From: Desertivirga xinjiangensis
GTDB taxonomy: Bacteria; Bacteroidota; Bacteroidia; Sphingobacteriales; Sphingobacteriaceae
Direction: 5' to 3'
Assembly: GCF_024436435.1 (NCBI RefSeq)
Contig: NZ_JAFMZP010000009.1
Span: 122,653 to 186,652, forward strand
DNA length: 64,000 nt
Of the stretch, positions 55,310-63,649 are shown one piece after another (the first letter of the stretch is position 1; each line of letters opens with the position of its first letter). Position numbers and translations under genes: made by a program. The notes beneath the pieces were generated by a model. That model did not search any database. It worked only from the letters and a program-made list of their open reading frames with translations, and was not told the DNA's origin.

Positions 55310-56207
55310 TCTCTTTAAAATTTTTCTTAAGATAGGATTCACCATCCTGCTGGTCTATCTAATTTCCCTGAAGATAGACCTTCAGGAAGTCAAGAATGTT
55401 TTTTTAAAAAGCGATCCGTTTTATATTTTCCTTGCCTTTCTTGCCTATTGTACCTCTCAACTGGCCTCGTCCTGGAGACTGCTTAGCTTCTTGCATTCAA
55501 TAGGTCTAAATGTAACGTATGGTTATAATCTAAGGCTTTACATGCTGGGGCTCTTTTATAATGTATTTCTTCCAGGCGGCATTGGTGGCGATGGCTTTAA
55601 GCTTTATATTCTCCGTAAGAGATTTCAACTACCCACCAAGCGGATTTTTTTAGCTATGTTATTGGACCGGGTCAGCGGACTCTGGGCTATTGGTGTGCTT
55701 TGCGTAACCTTAATTATCTTAATCCCTAAGATTGAGATCAACTGGGTGCTTCCTGTTGTAGCACTGTTTTTTGGCACGGCTATTTATTACATTGTACTAA
55801 AGAAGTTTTTCCCCGACTACGCTAAATGCTTCATCCCTGCGCACATTAAATCGTCTGTTGCTCAGTCGATGCAGCTGGTTAGTGTAATATGTATATTGCT
55901 TTCGCAGGATTTTCAAGGGAAGTTTTCTCCTTACTTATTTAGTTTCTTGGTGTCCTCATTAGCGACAGTTATTCCTATCAGTTTCGGGGGCTTCGGCTTA
56001 CGCGAGTATGTAATGACGCACGCGTCAGATGTTTTCGATATGAAAGAAGACCTGGCGGTATTCGTAACGTTAACATTCTTGTTTATCTCAACAATAGCTG
56101 CCCTACCCGGTATGTGGTTTGTGTACAAGTCAAAAGAATTTGGCGATGCACCTAAAGAAGAAGAGGCAGCGGCCTTCGAAAGGGAAGCTGACAGCACCAT
56201 AGACTGA
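55287..56207 (+). CDS. Lysylphosphatidylglycerol synthase-like (UPF0104/flippase-like) membrane protein
   Basis: A 306-residue protein with about eight helices and family motifs: YCTSQLASSWRLLSFL, LYMLGLFYNVFLPGGIGGDG, RVSGLWAIG and SFGGFGLREYVM. Members of this family are proposed lipid translocases or sit next to lipid-sugar transferases. Tight overlap with GT2 implies one pathway. Exact substrate unknown. Confidence 0.85.
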   Translation: MDKKKLINLFKIFLKIGFTILLVYLISLKIDLQEVKNVFLKSDPFYIFLAFLAYCTSQLASSWRLLSFLHSIGLNVTYGYNLRLYMLGLFYNVFLPGGIGGDGFKLYILRKRFQLPTKRIFLAMLLDRVSGLWAIGVLCVTLIILIPKIEINWVLPVVALFFGTAIYYIVLKKFFPDYAKCFIPAHIKSSVAQSMQLVSVICILLSQDFQGKFSPYLFSFLVSSLATVIPISFGGFGLREYVMTHASDVFDMKEDLAVFVTLTFLFISTIAALPGMWFVYKSKEFGDAPKEEEAAAFEREADSTID

Positions 56208-56333
56208 CAGCACCTACAAAAGCATTCGTCACTTTAAAAAGCTTATTTAAACTTTCAGTGATCTGGTAGGTTATAGAATAGGATTTATTAATATTTTCGC
56301 CCATCCTAAACCTGGATATTTAATGCGTTTAAT

Positions 56334-57035
56334 ATGAAGATTATTATAACAGGTGCCAGTAGCGGCGTCGGTTTTGAAGCTGCACTTGAACTTATTTTAA
56401 GCGGCGAGCATGAGGTGGTTGCACTTGCCCGCTCAGAAGACAAATTGAAAAAGCTGTATGAGATAGGGACCAGCTTAAATCCCGATGCGAGGCTTTTTCC
56501 TGCGAAATTCGATATTGTCCACGATGACTATTCTTCACTATTGAACTTCGTAAAGGACCGTATCGGACATGTAGACATCCTGATCAATAATGCTGGTCAG
56601 TTAATTAATAAACCTTTTGCAGAAACTACCCAGCTTGATTTTGCGGAAATGCTGCAAAGCAATCTTTTAGGGCATGCGAAAATGATCCATCATATGCTGC
56701 CATTGTTAAACGAAAACGCGCATGTGGTGAATATCGGAAGTATGGGTGGTTTTCAGGGAAGTGTGAAGTTCCCCGGACTGGCAGCTTATTCGGCCAGTAA
56801 GGCTGCGCTACACACCTTAACAGAATGCCTTGCCTTCGAATATGCAGAGCAAAAGATCCGTTTTAACTGCCTGGCCTTGGGATCGGCACAAACGGAAATG
56901 CTTGAACATGCCTTTCCCGGATACGAATCACCGGTGCTTGCTTTTGAAATGGGTAAATATATAGCAGATTTTGCTTTGACAGGGCATAAGTTCTTTAATG
57001 GAAAAGTTATTCCCGTTGCGGTAACCACACCCTGA
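56334..57035 (+). CDS. Short-chain dehydrogenase/reductase
   Basis: A 233-residue classical SDR. Cofactor motif TGASSGVGFE (residues 6-15), NNAG at about 85-88, catalytic Ser136, Tyr152 and Lys156 (YSASKAALH). Cofactor and substrate cannot be read from sequence. A gap of about 125 bases separates it from the GT cluster, so it may be its own unit. Confidence 0.85.
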   Translation: MKIIITGASSGVGFEAALELILSGEHEVVALARSEDKLKKLYEIGTSLNPDARLFPAKFDIVHDDYSSLLNFVKDRIGHVDILINNAGQLINKPFAETTQLDFAEMLQSNLLGHAKMIHHMLPLLNENAHVVNIGSMGGFQGSVKFPGLAAYSASKAALHTLTECLAFEYAEQKIRFNCLALGSAQTEMLEHAFPGYESPVLAFEMGKYIADFALTGHKFFNGKVIPVAVTTP

Positions 57036-57103
57036 GAGATTAAACCTTTTAAGATTTTAGTCGTCATATAGTTGTTAATGACACACACTTATTTATCACA
57101 ATT

Positions 57104-57490
57104 ATGAGACGACTAGCTATACTATTATTACCTATCCTGTTTGTCATATCAGGATGCCAGGAAATTATATATCCAAACCAGACCATCATTGTCGATATCG
57201 CTCCCAGTAGCTGGAGATCAAGCAACGGCAGTCAATCTCTCTATACCATAATTGATATGCCCGAGATTTCGGACACCTTTAATGCGAGGGGCGGTATATT
57301 GACCTATCTTGCATTTGAACCACGAACGTATGAGCAATTACCGCAAGTCTACAACGGTATTTCTTACACCTGGATCAGCCGCCCTGGTGAGATAGTCATT
57401 GAGATCGAAAACTCGGACGGCCTTGGAACGGTTATACCACCCAGTGCAATGATAACTGCAAAAATAATACTGGTAGAATCAGATTACTAA
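57104..57490 (+). CDS. Small putative lipoprotein of unknown function
   Basis: A 128-residue protein. Signal with lipobox LPILFVISGC (Cys18), then a beta-rich mature part with no recognised family (TIIVDIAPSSWRSS, FNARGGILTYLAFEPR, EIVIEIENSDGLG). A strong terminator follows, so it is likely a real expressed gene. It resembles in size small lipoproteins common in Sphingobacteriaceae; no function assigned. Confidence 0.7.
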   Translation: MRRLAILLLPILFVISGCQEIIYPNQTIIVDIAPSSWRSSNGSQSLYTIIDMPEISDTFNARGGILTYLAFEPRTYEQLPQVYNGISYTWISRPGEIVIEIENSDGLGTVIPPSAMITAKIILVESDY

Positions 57491-57498
57491 ATAACAGG

Positions 57499-57528
57499 AA
57501 AGGCGCTAAAAAAAGCGCCTTTTGTTTT
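57499..57528 (+). terminator. Rho-independent terminator
   Basis: AAAGGCGCT (57499-57507) pairs perfectly with AGCGCCTTT (57514-57522) over a poly-A loop, then TGTTTTA. It ends the small-lipoprotein gene. Confidence 0.8.
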
Positions 57529-57540
57529 ATGTTATTAAAT

Positions 57541-57651
57541 TTATTCTTCCAGCCCCAAACGCGCTAGCGCGCGGCTCTTGTTAGCGCACGCGTGCCGCGT
57601 GTGCTAACAAGAGCCCTCAAGGCACAGAAATTATCCTTCCAGCCCCAAACG
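57541..57651. repeat. 21-bp direct repeats (fabI 3' end) flanking a GC-rich palindrome
   Basis: TTAT(T/C)CTTCCAGCCCCAAACG occurs at 57541-57561 and 57631-57651 (20 of 21 match), exactly 90 bp apart. The second copy is the last seven codons of fabI (RLGLEG-stop). The first is a duplicate downstream of the stop that would read RLGLEE-stop. Between them lies the palindrome at 57573-57615. Confidence 0.8.
57573..57615. repeat. GC-rich dispersed palindromic element, copy d
   Basis: GGCTCTTGTTAGCGCACGCG pairs with CGCGTGTGCTAACAAGAGCC with one mismatch around a tiny loop. The inside is the shared GC-rich core; the GGCTCTTGTTAGC arm is unique to this copy. Confidence 0.85.
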
Positions 57652-58449
57652 AGTCATTACCTCATTACTTACTCCCGTTGAAGAGTATCCTCCATCATGG
57701 AATAAATTCTGCATAGTAACCATGCGGGTCAGGTCAGAGAACAGGGTAATGCAATAATCAGCACAAGATTCCGCATCTGCATTTCCAAGAGGAGCTATTG
57801 AATTGGCAAAGTCATAGAAATCGCCAAATCCTTTGATCCCTGTTCCTGCCGTTGTTTTAGTTGGCGATTGTGAAACCGTATTTATACGAACCTTTTTGTC
57901 CAGACCGTAATGGTAACCGAAGCTGCGGGCAATAGACTCCAGCATCGCCTTAATGTCAGCCATATCAGTATAGAAAGGATAAGTACGTTGTGCAGCCATA
58001 TAAGTAAGCGCCACAACGCTTCCCCATTCATTAATAGCATCCAGCTTTTTAGCTACGCTCAGCATCTTATGAAAAGATAAGGCAGAGACATCTATTCCTT
58101 TCTGGAAGTACTCATAGTTAGACTCTGTATATGGAATATTTTTCCGGATATTAACACTCATACCAATGGAATGCAACACAAAGTCGATCTTTCCACCTAA
58201 CACTTCCTGAGACTGAGTAAATAAGTTTGTCAGGTCGTCTACATTGGTAGCATCTGCCGGAATAATTTCCGAATTTGTTTTTTCAGCAAGCTTCTTTATC
58301 TCACCCATACGCATAGCGATAGGTGCATTTGTAAGAACAAACGTTGCGCCTTCTTCATGCGCTTTCTCAGCTACTTTCCAGGCAATCGAGTTTTCATCCA
58401 GGGCTCCTGTAATGATGCCGCGTTTTCCTTTTAATAAGTTATAAGCCAT
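57631..58449 (-). CDS. fabI: Enoyl-[acyl-carrier-protein] reductase FabI
   Basis: NADH enzyme for the last step of each fatty acid elongation cycle. About 272 residues from ATG 58449; a TTG two codons earlier is less likely. NAD motif GIITGALDENSIAW; active-site Y-x6-K in FYTDMADIKAML with an upstream Tyr; SPTKTTAGTGIKGFGDFYD substrate loop; C-terminal FHDGGYSSTGV. Its 3' end is duplicated downstream (see the repeat at 57541). Confidence 0.95.
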   Translation of the reverse strand: MAYNLLKGKRGIITGALDENSIAWKVAEKAHEEGATFVLTNAPIAMRMGEIKKLAEKTNSEIIPADATNVDDLTNLFTQSQEVLGGKIDFVLHSIGMSVNIRKNIPYTESNYEYFQKGIDVSALSFHKMLSVAKKLDAINEWGSVVALTYMAAQRTYPFYTDMADIKAMLESIARSFGYHYGLDKKVRINTVSQSPTKTTAGTGIKGFGDFYDFANSIAPLGNADAESCADYCITLFSDLTRMVTMQNLFHDGGYSSTGVSNEVMTRLGLEG

Positions 58450-58536
58450 TATCAAATATTTTGGTCGGCTAAAATAAGTAAACTAATTGATTTGGGGGAT
58501 AGATTTCTGACAGCTATTCTTTCCGTTCTTTTTAGA

Positions 58537-60204
58537 CTAATCTTTACCAGAAAGCAGCTCCCGGGCATGCTGTAATGCAAATTCACCAGGATTTTCGCCG
58601 CTCAGCATCTTTGCGATCTCCGTGATCCGTTCATCAGAATTAAGTTCCCGGATATTTGTATGGGTTGTATCCTCTTGATCGTCTTTATAAACCCAATAAT
58701 GCGACTGACCCTTACTGGCAATCTGTGGCAGGTGAGTGATGGTAATAACCTGCATGCTCTCCGAAAGCTTATCCATCATACGTCCCACTTTTAACGCAAC
58801 CTCGCCCGAGATACCGGTGTCAATCTCATCAAAAATGATGGTTGGCATGGAAATGTGACGCGAAATAAGTGATTTGATAGCAAGCATGAGCCGCGAAAGC
58901 TCCCCGCCAGACGCTACCTTATTCATAGGAGCAGGCTCTTGTCCCTTATTTGCTGAAAAGAGAAATTGAATGCGGTTCCGTCCGGAGCTGTTTAGTGATC
59001 CTTCGTCTAACAGAACGTTTTCGATCTTCAGCACAGAGTTCGGCATCTCCATATCGGCTAAAAGTTCTTTTACTTTATTTTCAACCGTCGGAATAATCTC
59101 ATTCCTGCTTGCCGACAGGGTGTCGGAGAGGTCGATTAATTCAGCTCTAAGCCTTTCAATCTCAGATTCCAGCGTTTTTAACTCTTCATCTGACGATGAT
59201 ATTGAATGTAATTTCTCAGATAAACTCTCCCTTATAGCCAGTAATTCCTGATTCGAGCTTACGCGATGTTTCTTCTGCAGCTTATAAATAAGGTCAAGTC
59301 TTTCGCTGATTTCGGCCGACCTGGCTTCATTGACATTGGTGTCTTGTTCAATAGCTTCAATTTCAGCTGCTATATCTTTAACTTCTATCAGGCAGCTTTG
59401 GAGCCTTTCAGATAGGGATTGAATGTCCGGAAAATAACGCTCAACCTGTTGAAGCTGATTTAATGATTCCTTCAGTTGAGGAATAGCCGAACGCTCGTCC
59501 TCATTCAATAAAAAAGAAGCAGACAATAAGTTTTTCTTGATTTCTTCAGCATGAGTAAGGCTGTTTAACTCATGTTCAAGTACCTCCTGCTCATCGGCAA
59601 TTAAGGATGCTTGCTCCAGTTCTTCAAACTGGAACTGGAAGTAGTCCTGGTCGGCCCTGGCTTGCTGTGATTCCTCTTCAAGTTTCTTGTGGCGGGATAC
59701 CGCTTTGCGGTATGCAAGAAAATTGGACTGGTAATTTTTAAGCAATATCTCATTAGCGGCCAGTGTATCAACAACCAGAAGCTGAAACCGCTCGTCGTTA
59801 ATCTCCAGGGTGGCATGCTGCGAGTGAATATCAATAAGCAACTCGCCAAGCTCCTTAAGTGTACTTAAATTTACCGGTGTATCATTAATAAAGGCACGCG
59901 ATTTTCCATCAGCAGAAATCTCCCTCCGAAGCACGGTGCCGGCCTCATAATCGAGATCCTTTTCCTGGAATTTTGCCTCCAGTCCATAGCTCCCTATTTC
60001 AAAATGTCCTTCAATGATACATTTTTTCTGTTGGTTGTAGAAGTACTTGCCTTCAATTCTCTGCCCAAGAATAAGCGACAAAGCACCAAGTATAATAGAT
60101 TTACCAGCACCAGTCTCCCCGGTAATAATATTCATATTGTCAGAGAAACTTATATCCAGGTTCTCTATTAAGGCATAATTGCGAATTGTTAATCGACTCA
60201 GCAT
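58537..60204 (-). CDS. recN: DNA repair ATPase RecN
   Basis: SMC-like protein in double-strand break repair. It is 555 residues: Walker A GETGAGKSIILGAL at about 30-43, long coiled-coil arms (about 150-350), and C-terminal signature GGELSRLMLAIKSLI with Walker B TIIFDEIDTGISGEVA. Last gene in the bamD-rpoZ-coaBC-DUF4835-recN order, 23 bases after the DUF4835 stop. Confidence 0.95.
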   Translation of the reverse strand: MLSRLTIRNYALIENLDISFSDNMNIITGETGAGKSIILGALSLILGQRIEGKYFYNQQKKCIIEGHFEIGSYGLEAKFQEKDLDYEAGTVLRREISADGKSRAFINDTPVNLSTLKELGELLIDIHSQHATLEINDERFQLLVVDTLAANEILLKNYQSNFLAYRKAVSRHKKLEEESQQARADQDYFQFQFEELEQASLIADEQEVLEHELNSLTHAEEIKKNLLSASFLLNEDERSAIPQLKESLNQLQQVERYFPDIQSLSERLQSCLIEVKDIAAEIEAIEQDTNVNEARSAEISERLDLIYKLQKKHRVSSNQELLAIRESLSEKLHSISSSDEELKTLESEIERLRAELIDLSDTLSASRNEIIPTVENKVKELLADMEMPNSVLKIENVLLDEGSLNSSGRNRIQFLFSANKGQEPAPMNKVASGGELSRLMLAIKSLISRHISMPTIIFDEIDTGISGEVALKVGRMMDKLSESMQVITITHLPQIASKGQSHYWVYKDDQEDTTHTNIRELNSDERITEIAKMLSGENPGEFALQHARELLSGKD

Positions 60205-60227
60205 TTTTTATTTAAAGCAATACGGTA

Positions 60228-61124
60228 TCAATTGGTTTTTTTCAATTGCTCATATTTGGTAATATTAGAAGGATCTACCTCACTCAGGATGTTATAAGAA
60301 CGTATCCTTTCCTGTGGAGATATCTGACTCATCAGGTTAACCAGCTCATCTGCTTTCGCTGTGAAGAATACCTGGTTTAACATAGAGCCTTGCTTTTGTT
60401 TATCGAGCTTTTGTAGCTGTGGTAGAAGGTTGAATATATACTTTCTGCCTTTAGACTGGTTTTCTGCCATCACATCCAGGCCATTTCTGTGATATTCATA
60501 CAACACCTCCCGAATTGGAAGATACGCTTTGTTGGTAAGATTTTCGGCTAGCCAATACCGGTTTCTCATAGATTCAAAGGCTTTCCATCCAACAAAAGCG
60601 GCATTTTGAGCGTTGTTCACTACGTTTTGCGCCCTGGCGAAATAGGGAGCTCCTGCCATCTTAGAGAAGGTATCGTAATCTATTCCAATTATAATATACG
60701 CATAGTAAGCAAGGAGGGAACTAAGGTTGTTGATGTAATTCTGGTCAGAATAATCAAGTGCCTGTCCCTCAGTATAAGTGAAGTTAAAATCTTTGTCGCT
60801 GATATTTAAGAGTGTGGTGTTGTAGCCGGTTCCAAAAACCGGCCTGCTCGATTGGATCTGAGCTTCGGCTTTGAAATTGGAAGAGCCGTCCCATTCTGTA
60901 ATGTTTAAAACAAAGTTACAATCGATCCTTTCCTGGGAAAGAAAGTTGTCCGTCGACCATTTTCTTCCGTTAAGAAAATCGCGAATTGCGGTTTCCAGGA
61001 TATCGAGGGCTCTTTTGTTTGTGTTCTGCACCTGTGGCGACAAAAGCTGGACCCTGGCATTCAGATCCTGTGCTTTAAGAGAAAAACAAATTAAAGACAA
61101 TAGAATTACTGCTATAAATCTCAT
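60228..61124 (-). CDS. DUF4835-family exported protein
   Basis: About 298 residues. The start at ATG 61124 gives a signal peptide (RFIAVILLSLICFSLKAQ) and an ATGA overlap with coaBC. The mature part includes QNTNKRALDILETAIRDFLN, CNFVLNITEWDGSSNFKAE, SSRPVFGTGYNTTLLN and ITKYEQLKKT. Bacteroidota-specific family of unknown function, consistently placed between coaBC and recN. Probably periplasmic. Confidence 0.88.
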   Translation of the reverse strand: MRFIAVILLSLICFSLKAQDLNARVQLLSPQVQNTNKRALDILETAIRDFLNGRKWSTDNFLSQERIDCNFVLNITEWDGSSNFKAEAQIQSSRPVFGTGYNTTLLNISDKDFNFTYTEGQALDYSDQNYINNLSSLLAYYAYIIIGIDYDTFSKMAGAPYFARAQNVVNNAQNAAFVGWKAFESMRNRYWLAENLTNKAYLPIREVLYEYHRNGLDVMAENQSKGRKYIFNLLPQLQKLDKQKQGSMLNQVFFTAKADELVNLMSQISPQERIRSYNILSEVDPSNITKYEQLKKTN

Positions 61125-62320
61125 CTCACCAAATCTATAATTTTTATACATATATCTTTTGCAACTTCATCTTTGTTCTTCAAAAGGAAGCTTTCTTTTT
61201 GAAGATGCCTGTCTATGATAGTTATTTTGTTGGTATCGCTCTTAAAACCTGCACCTTCGTCTTTTAATGAATTTAAAACAATGAAATCGAGGTTTTTCTT
61301 TTTTAATTTCTTAACAGCATTTTCTTCCTCATTATTGGTTTCGAGGGCGAAGCCAACCAGGATCTGCCCATCTCTTTTAAGACGGCCAAGTTCTGATAAA
61401 ATGTCGGTTGTTTTTACCAGTTCAATAGCAAATTCTGACGAGTCTTTTTTGATTTTTTCAGAAGCCACCTCTTTCGGCCTGTAATCTGCCACAGCCGCAC
61501 TCATGACGGTGATATCCGTGTCAGAAAAGTGCTCATGTATGGCGTCAAGCATTTCCTGTGCGGAGGTAATATCAATACGCTTAATTTGGGCAGTTTTTAA
61601 TTGCAAGGCAGACGGACCGCTTATTAAAGTAACTTCAGCCCCTAGGCTAAATAATTGCTCTGCGATAGCGAAGCCCATTTTTCCGGAAGAATGATTGCCG
61701 ATAAACCTGACAGGGTCAATTGCTTCAAAAGTAGGTCCCGCAGTTACCAGCGCTTTCTTACCATGGAGTGGCAGGGCAGGTGTCTGCTCAGAATCCAGAT
61801 ATTCCAGGATTTCCTCTGGTTCTGCCATCCGTCCTTCGCCCGTCAGGCCGCTGGCTAGCTCGCCGTAAGCCGGTTTAATTAATAAGTTACCAAAGGAAAT
61901 CAGTTTCTGAATGTTGTTTTGAGTGGAGGGATGCTTCCACATATCTAAGTCCATTGCAGGAGCAAAGTATACCGGACACCTGGCAGAAAGATAAACGGCA
62001 GTTAGCAGATTGTCGCAAAGTCCATTTGCCATTTTGCTGATGGTGTTAGCGCTTGCCGGAGCGATGATGAACAAGTCGGCCCATAGGCCCAGTTCTACGT
62101 GGTTGTTCCATTCTCCGGTGCTTGCGGTAAAATACTCGGATAAGACCTGATTTTTAGATAAGGTAGAAAGAGTTAAAGGTGTAATAAAATGTGTAGCATC
62201 TTTGGTCATTACCACTTTCACGTGGGCACCAGCCTTTACCAGCAATCGTACCAGGGTGGCTGATTTGTAACTTGCTATACTACCACAAACACCAAGTAAA
62301 ATGTTTTTTCCTTGAAGCAT
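61121..62320 (-). CDS. coaBC: Bifunctional phosphopantothenoylcysteine decarboxylase / phosphopantothenate-cysteine ligase
   Basis: Two steps of coenzyme A synthesis. About 399 residues from ATG 62320 (MLQGKNILLGVCGSIASYKS); a longer frame runs back into a terminator-like hairpin. Flavoprotein CoaC half with the substrate motif APAMDLDMW and PAYGELASGL; CoaB half from KALVTAGPTFEAIDPVRFIG, with GKMGFAIAEQL and VLNSLKDEGAGF. Overlaps DUF4835 by four bases. Confidence 0.95.
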   Translation of the reverse strand: MLQGKNILLGVCGSIASYKSATLVRLLVKAGAHVKVVMTKDATHFITPLTLSTLSKNQVLSEYFTASTGEWNNHVELGLWADLFIIAPASANTISKMANGLCDNLLTAVYLSARCPVYFAPAMDLDMWKHPSTQNNIQKLISFGNLLIKPAYGELASGLTGEGRMAEPEEILEYLDSEQTPALPLHGKKALVTAGPTFEAIDPVRFIGNHSSGKMGFAIAEQLFSLGAEVTLISGPSALQLKTAQIKRIDITSAQEMLDAIHEHFSDTDITVMSAAVADYRPKEVASEKIKKDSSEFAIELVKTTDILSELGRLKRDGQILVGFALETNNEEENAVKKLKKKNLDFIVLNSLKDEGAGFKSDTNKITIIDRHLQKESFLLKNKDEVAKDICIKIIDLVR

Positions 62321-62328
62321 AATATGCT

Positions 62329-62336
62329 CAAACTTA
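62329..62336 (-). promoter_or_regulatory. Putative -7 promoter element of coaBC
   Basis: TAAGTTTG on the reverse strand, nine bases before the coaBC ATG; a T-rich -33 region falls at the foot of the adjacent hairpin. Would give coaBC its own promoter, downstream of the rpoZ terminator. Confidence 0.4.
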
Positions 62337-62353
62337 CATAAAAATTCTGCCAT

Positions 62354-62397
62354 AAAAATTACGGGAGCAACATGTTCATGCTGCTCCCGTAATTTTT
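62354..62397. terminator. Long bidirectional terminator-type hairpin between rpoZ and coaBC
   Basis: AAAAATTACGGGAGCAACATG and CATGCTGCTCCCGTAATTTTT, 21-bp arms with one mismatch (G-U pairable) and a TT loop. The T-run on the reverse strand follows the rpoZ stop by about 25 bases. Confidence 0.8.
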
Positions 62398-62421
62398 ATA
62401 AATTTTTGGTTGATTGTAGTA

Positions 62422-62757
62422 TTAACCTTGCTCCTTAGACGGGTTTCTGTGATATACTTTATCGTTCAGGAATTCATCAATAGCAATAAGCGTTGGTTTT
62501 GGCATACGCTCATAATGTTTGGAGATCTCGATCTGCTCCCGGTTTTCAAATACTTCCTCTAAATTGTCATTAGAAGAGGCAAACTCAGAAAGTTTATTAT
62601 GCAACTCTTCTTTTAAGTTGTTGGAGATTTGATTAGCTCTCTTTGCTATAATAACCAGCGACTCATAAAGATTATCCGTTGATTTATCCAATTGGCGAAC
62701 ATCTCTTGTTACTGTACTCGATGGAATAGTTTGAGGTGTATTTTTAGTATTATTCAT
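62422..62757 (-). CDS. rpoZ: DNA-directed RNA polymerase omega subunit
   Basis: About 111 residues from ATG 62757 (MNNTKNTPQTIPSS); a longer frame inside bamD is rejected. The omega helix YESLVIIAKRANQISNN (about residues 31-47) is clear. Assembles the beta' subunit of RNA polymerase. The start overlaps the bamD stop by eight bases. Confidence 0.9.
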   Translation of the reverse strand: MNNTKNTPQTIPSSTVTRDVRQLDKSTDNLYESLVIIAKRANQISNNLKEELHNKLSEFASSNDNLEEVFENREQIEISKHYERMPKPTLIAIDEFLNDKVYHRNPSKEQG

Positions 62758-63649
62758 TTTCAGTTTTTTTATCTTCTTGTTTGGTATCAGTTGTTTTAGC
62801 TTTAGGCTGTGCAAGTGCCAGCGCCTTTTGTGCCCGGGCAATACCTTGTTCTGCTTCTTCTTTTAAGTTTTGCACATCCTTAACGTATTTGCTTGCCGGA
62901 AAATCTTCCAGGAATTCATTCGCCATAACTATTGACTCATTATAACGCTCTTCCTGTTTCGTCTCAAGACTATTTATTGAAAAAAGGTTTTGTGCTTTTA
63001 TGGTAAGATACCCAATTTCCTCAGCGTACTTCGTGTCTGGGTAATCCCGAAGCACATTTCTAAACGCTATTACTGCTGCCCTGTAGTTTTGTGCATCATA
63101 AGGACCAGTGGTAAGGTATAGCTTAGCATTGGCAAATGCTTTACTCTCCAATTTATCACGCAGATTCTGGATCAATTTACTAGCCTCGGCAACACGTTCG
63201 CTTTTTGGATATAAATTGATAAACAACTGCATAGACTCTATCGCTCTGATAGTATTTTCCTGGTCTAATGTAAAATTAGGTGATTCCAGGTAATAACAAT
63301 AAGCCGACATAAATCGGCACTCCTCCGCTTTCTGGCTGTTTGGATAAGTATCGGCAAATACCTTGAACTGGTATCTTGCGGTTGTATAGTCTCTCAGTTT
63401 ATAATTCGTATAAGCGAAATAGTACGAAAGATCTTCGGCTTCGGCACGGCCACGATAACGTTGGATCAGATCATCAAACAGGATCAATGCCTTGCTATAG
63501 CTTTTATTGTTATAGAGACGAATTGCTTCCTGGTATTTTTTGGCAGTATCATTGCTCTGCTGCAATTTTTCAAATTTGCTTTTACAGCCAGCAGCTACTG
63601 CTATTATTATAAATAGGCACCACGTAATTAAACGCTTGTTTTTAAACAT
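62750..63649 (-). CDS. bamD: Outer-membrane protein assembly lipoprotein BamD
   Basis: A 299-residue TPR lipoprotein of the BAM complex. Lipobox IIAVAAGCKSKFEKL with Cys22. TPR-like repeats: YQEAIRLYNNKSYSKALI, DDLIQRYRGRAEAEDLSYYF, YTTARYQFKVFADTYPNSQK and FINLYPKSERVAEA. The C-terminus is a charged tail (PKAKTTDTKQEDKKTE). First gene of the bamD-rpoZ unit, with a good promoter upstream. Confidence 0.93.
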   Translation of the reverse strand: MFKNKRLITWCLFIIIAVAAGCKSKFEKLQQSNDTAKKYQEAIRLYNNKSYSKALILFDDLIQRYRGRAEAEDLSYYFAYTNYKLRDYTTARYQFKVFADTYPNSQKAEECRFMSAYCYYLESPNFTLDQENTIRAIESMQLFINLYPKSERVAEASKLIQNLRDKLESKAFANAKLYLTTGPYDAQNYRAAVIAFRNVLRDYPDTKYAEEIGYLTIKAQNLFSINSLETKQEERYNESIVMANEFLEDFPASKYVKDVQNLKEEAEQGIARAQKALALAQPKAKTTDTKQEDKKTENE

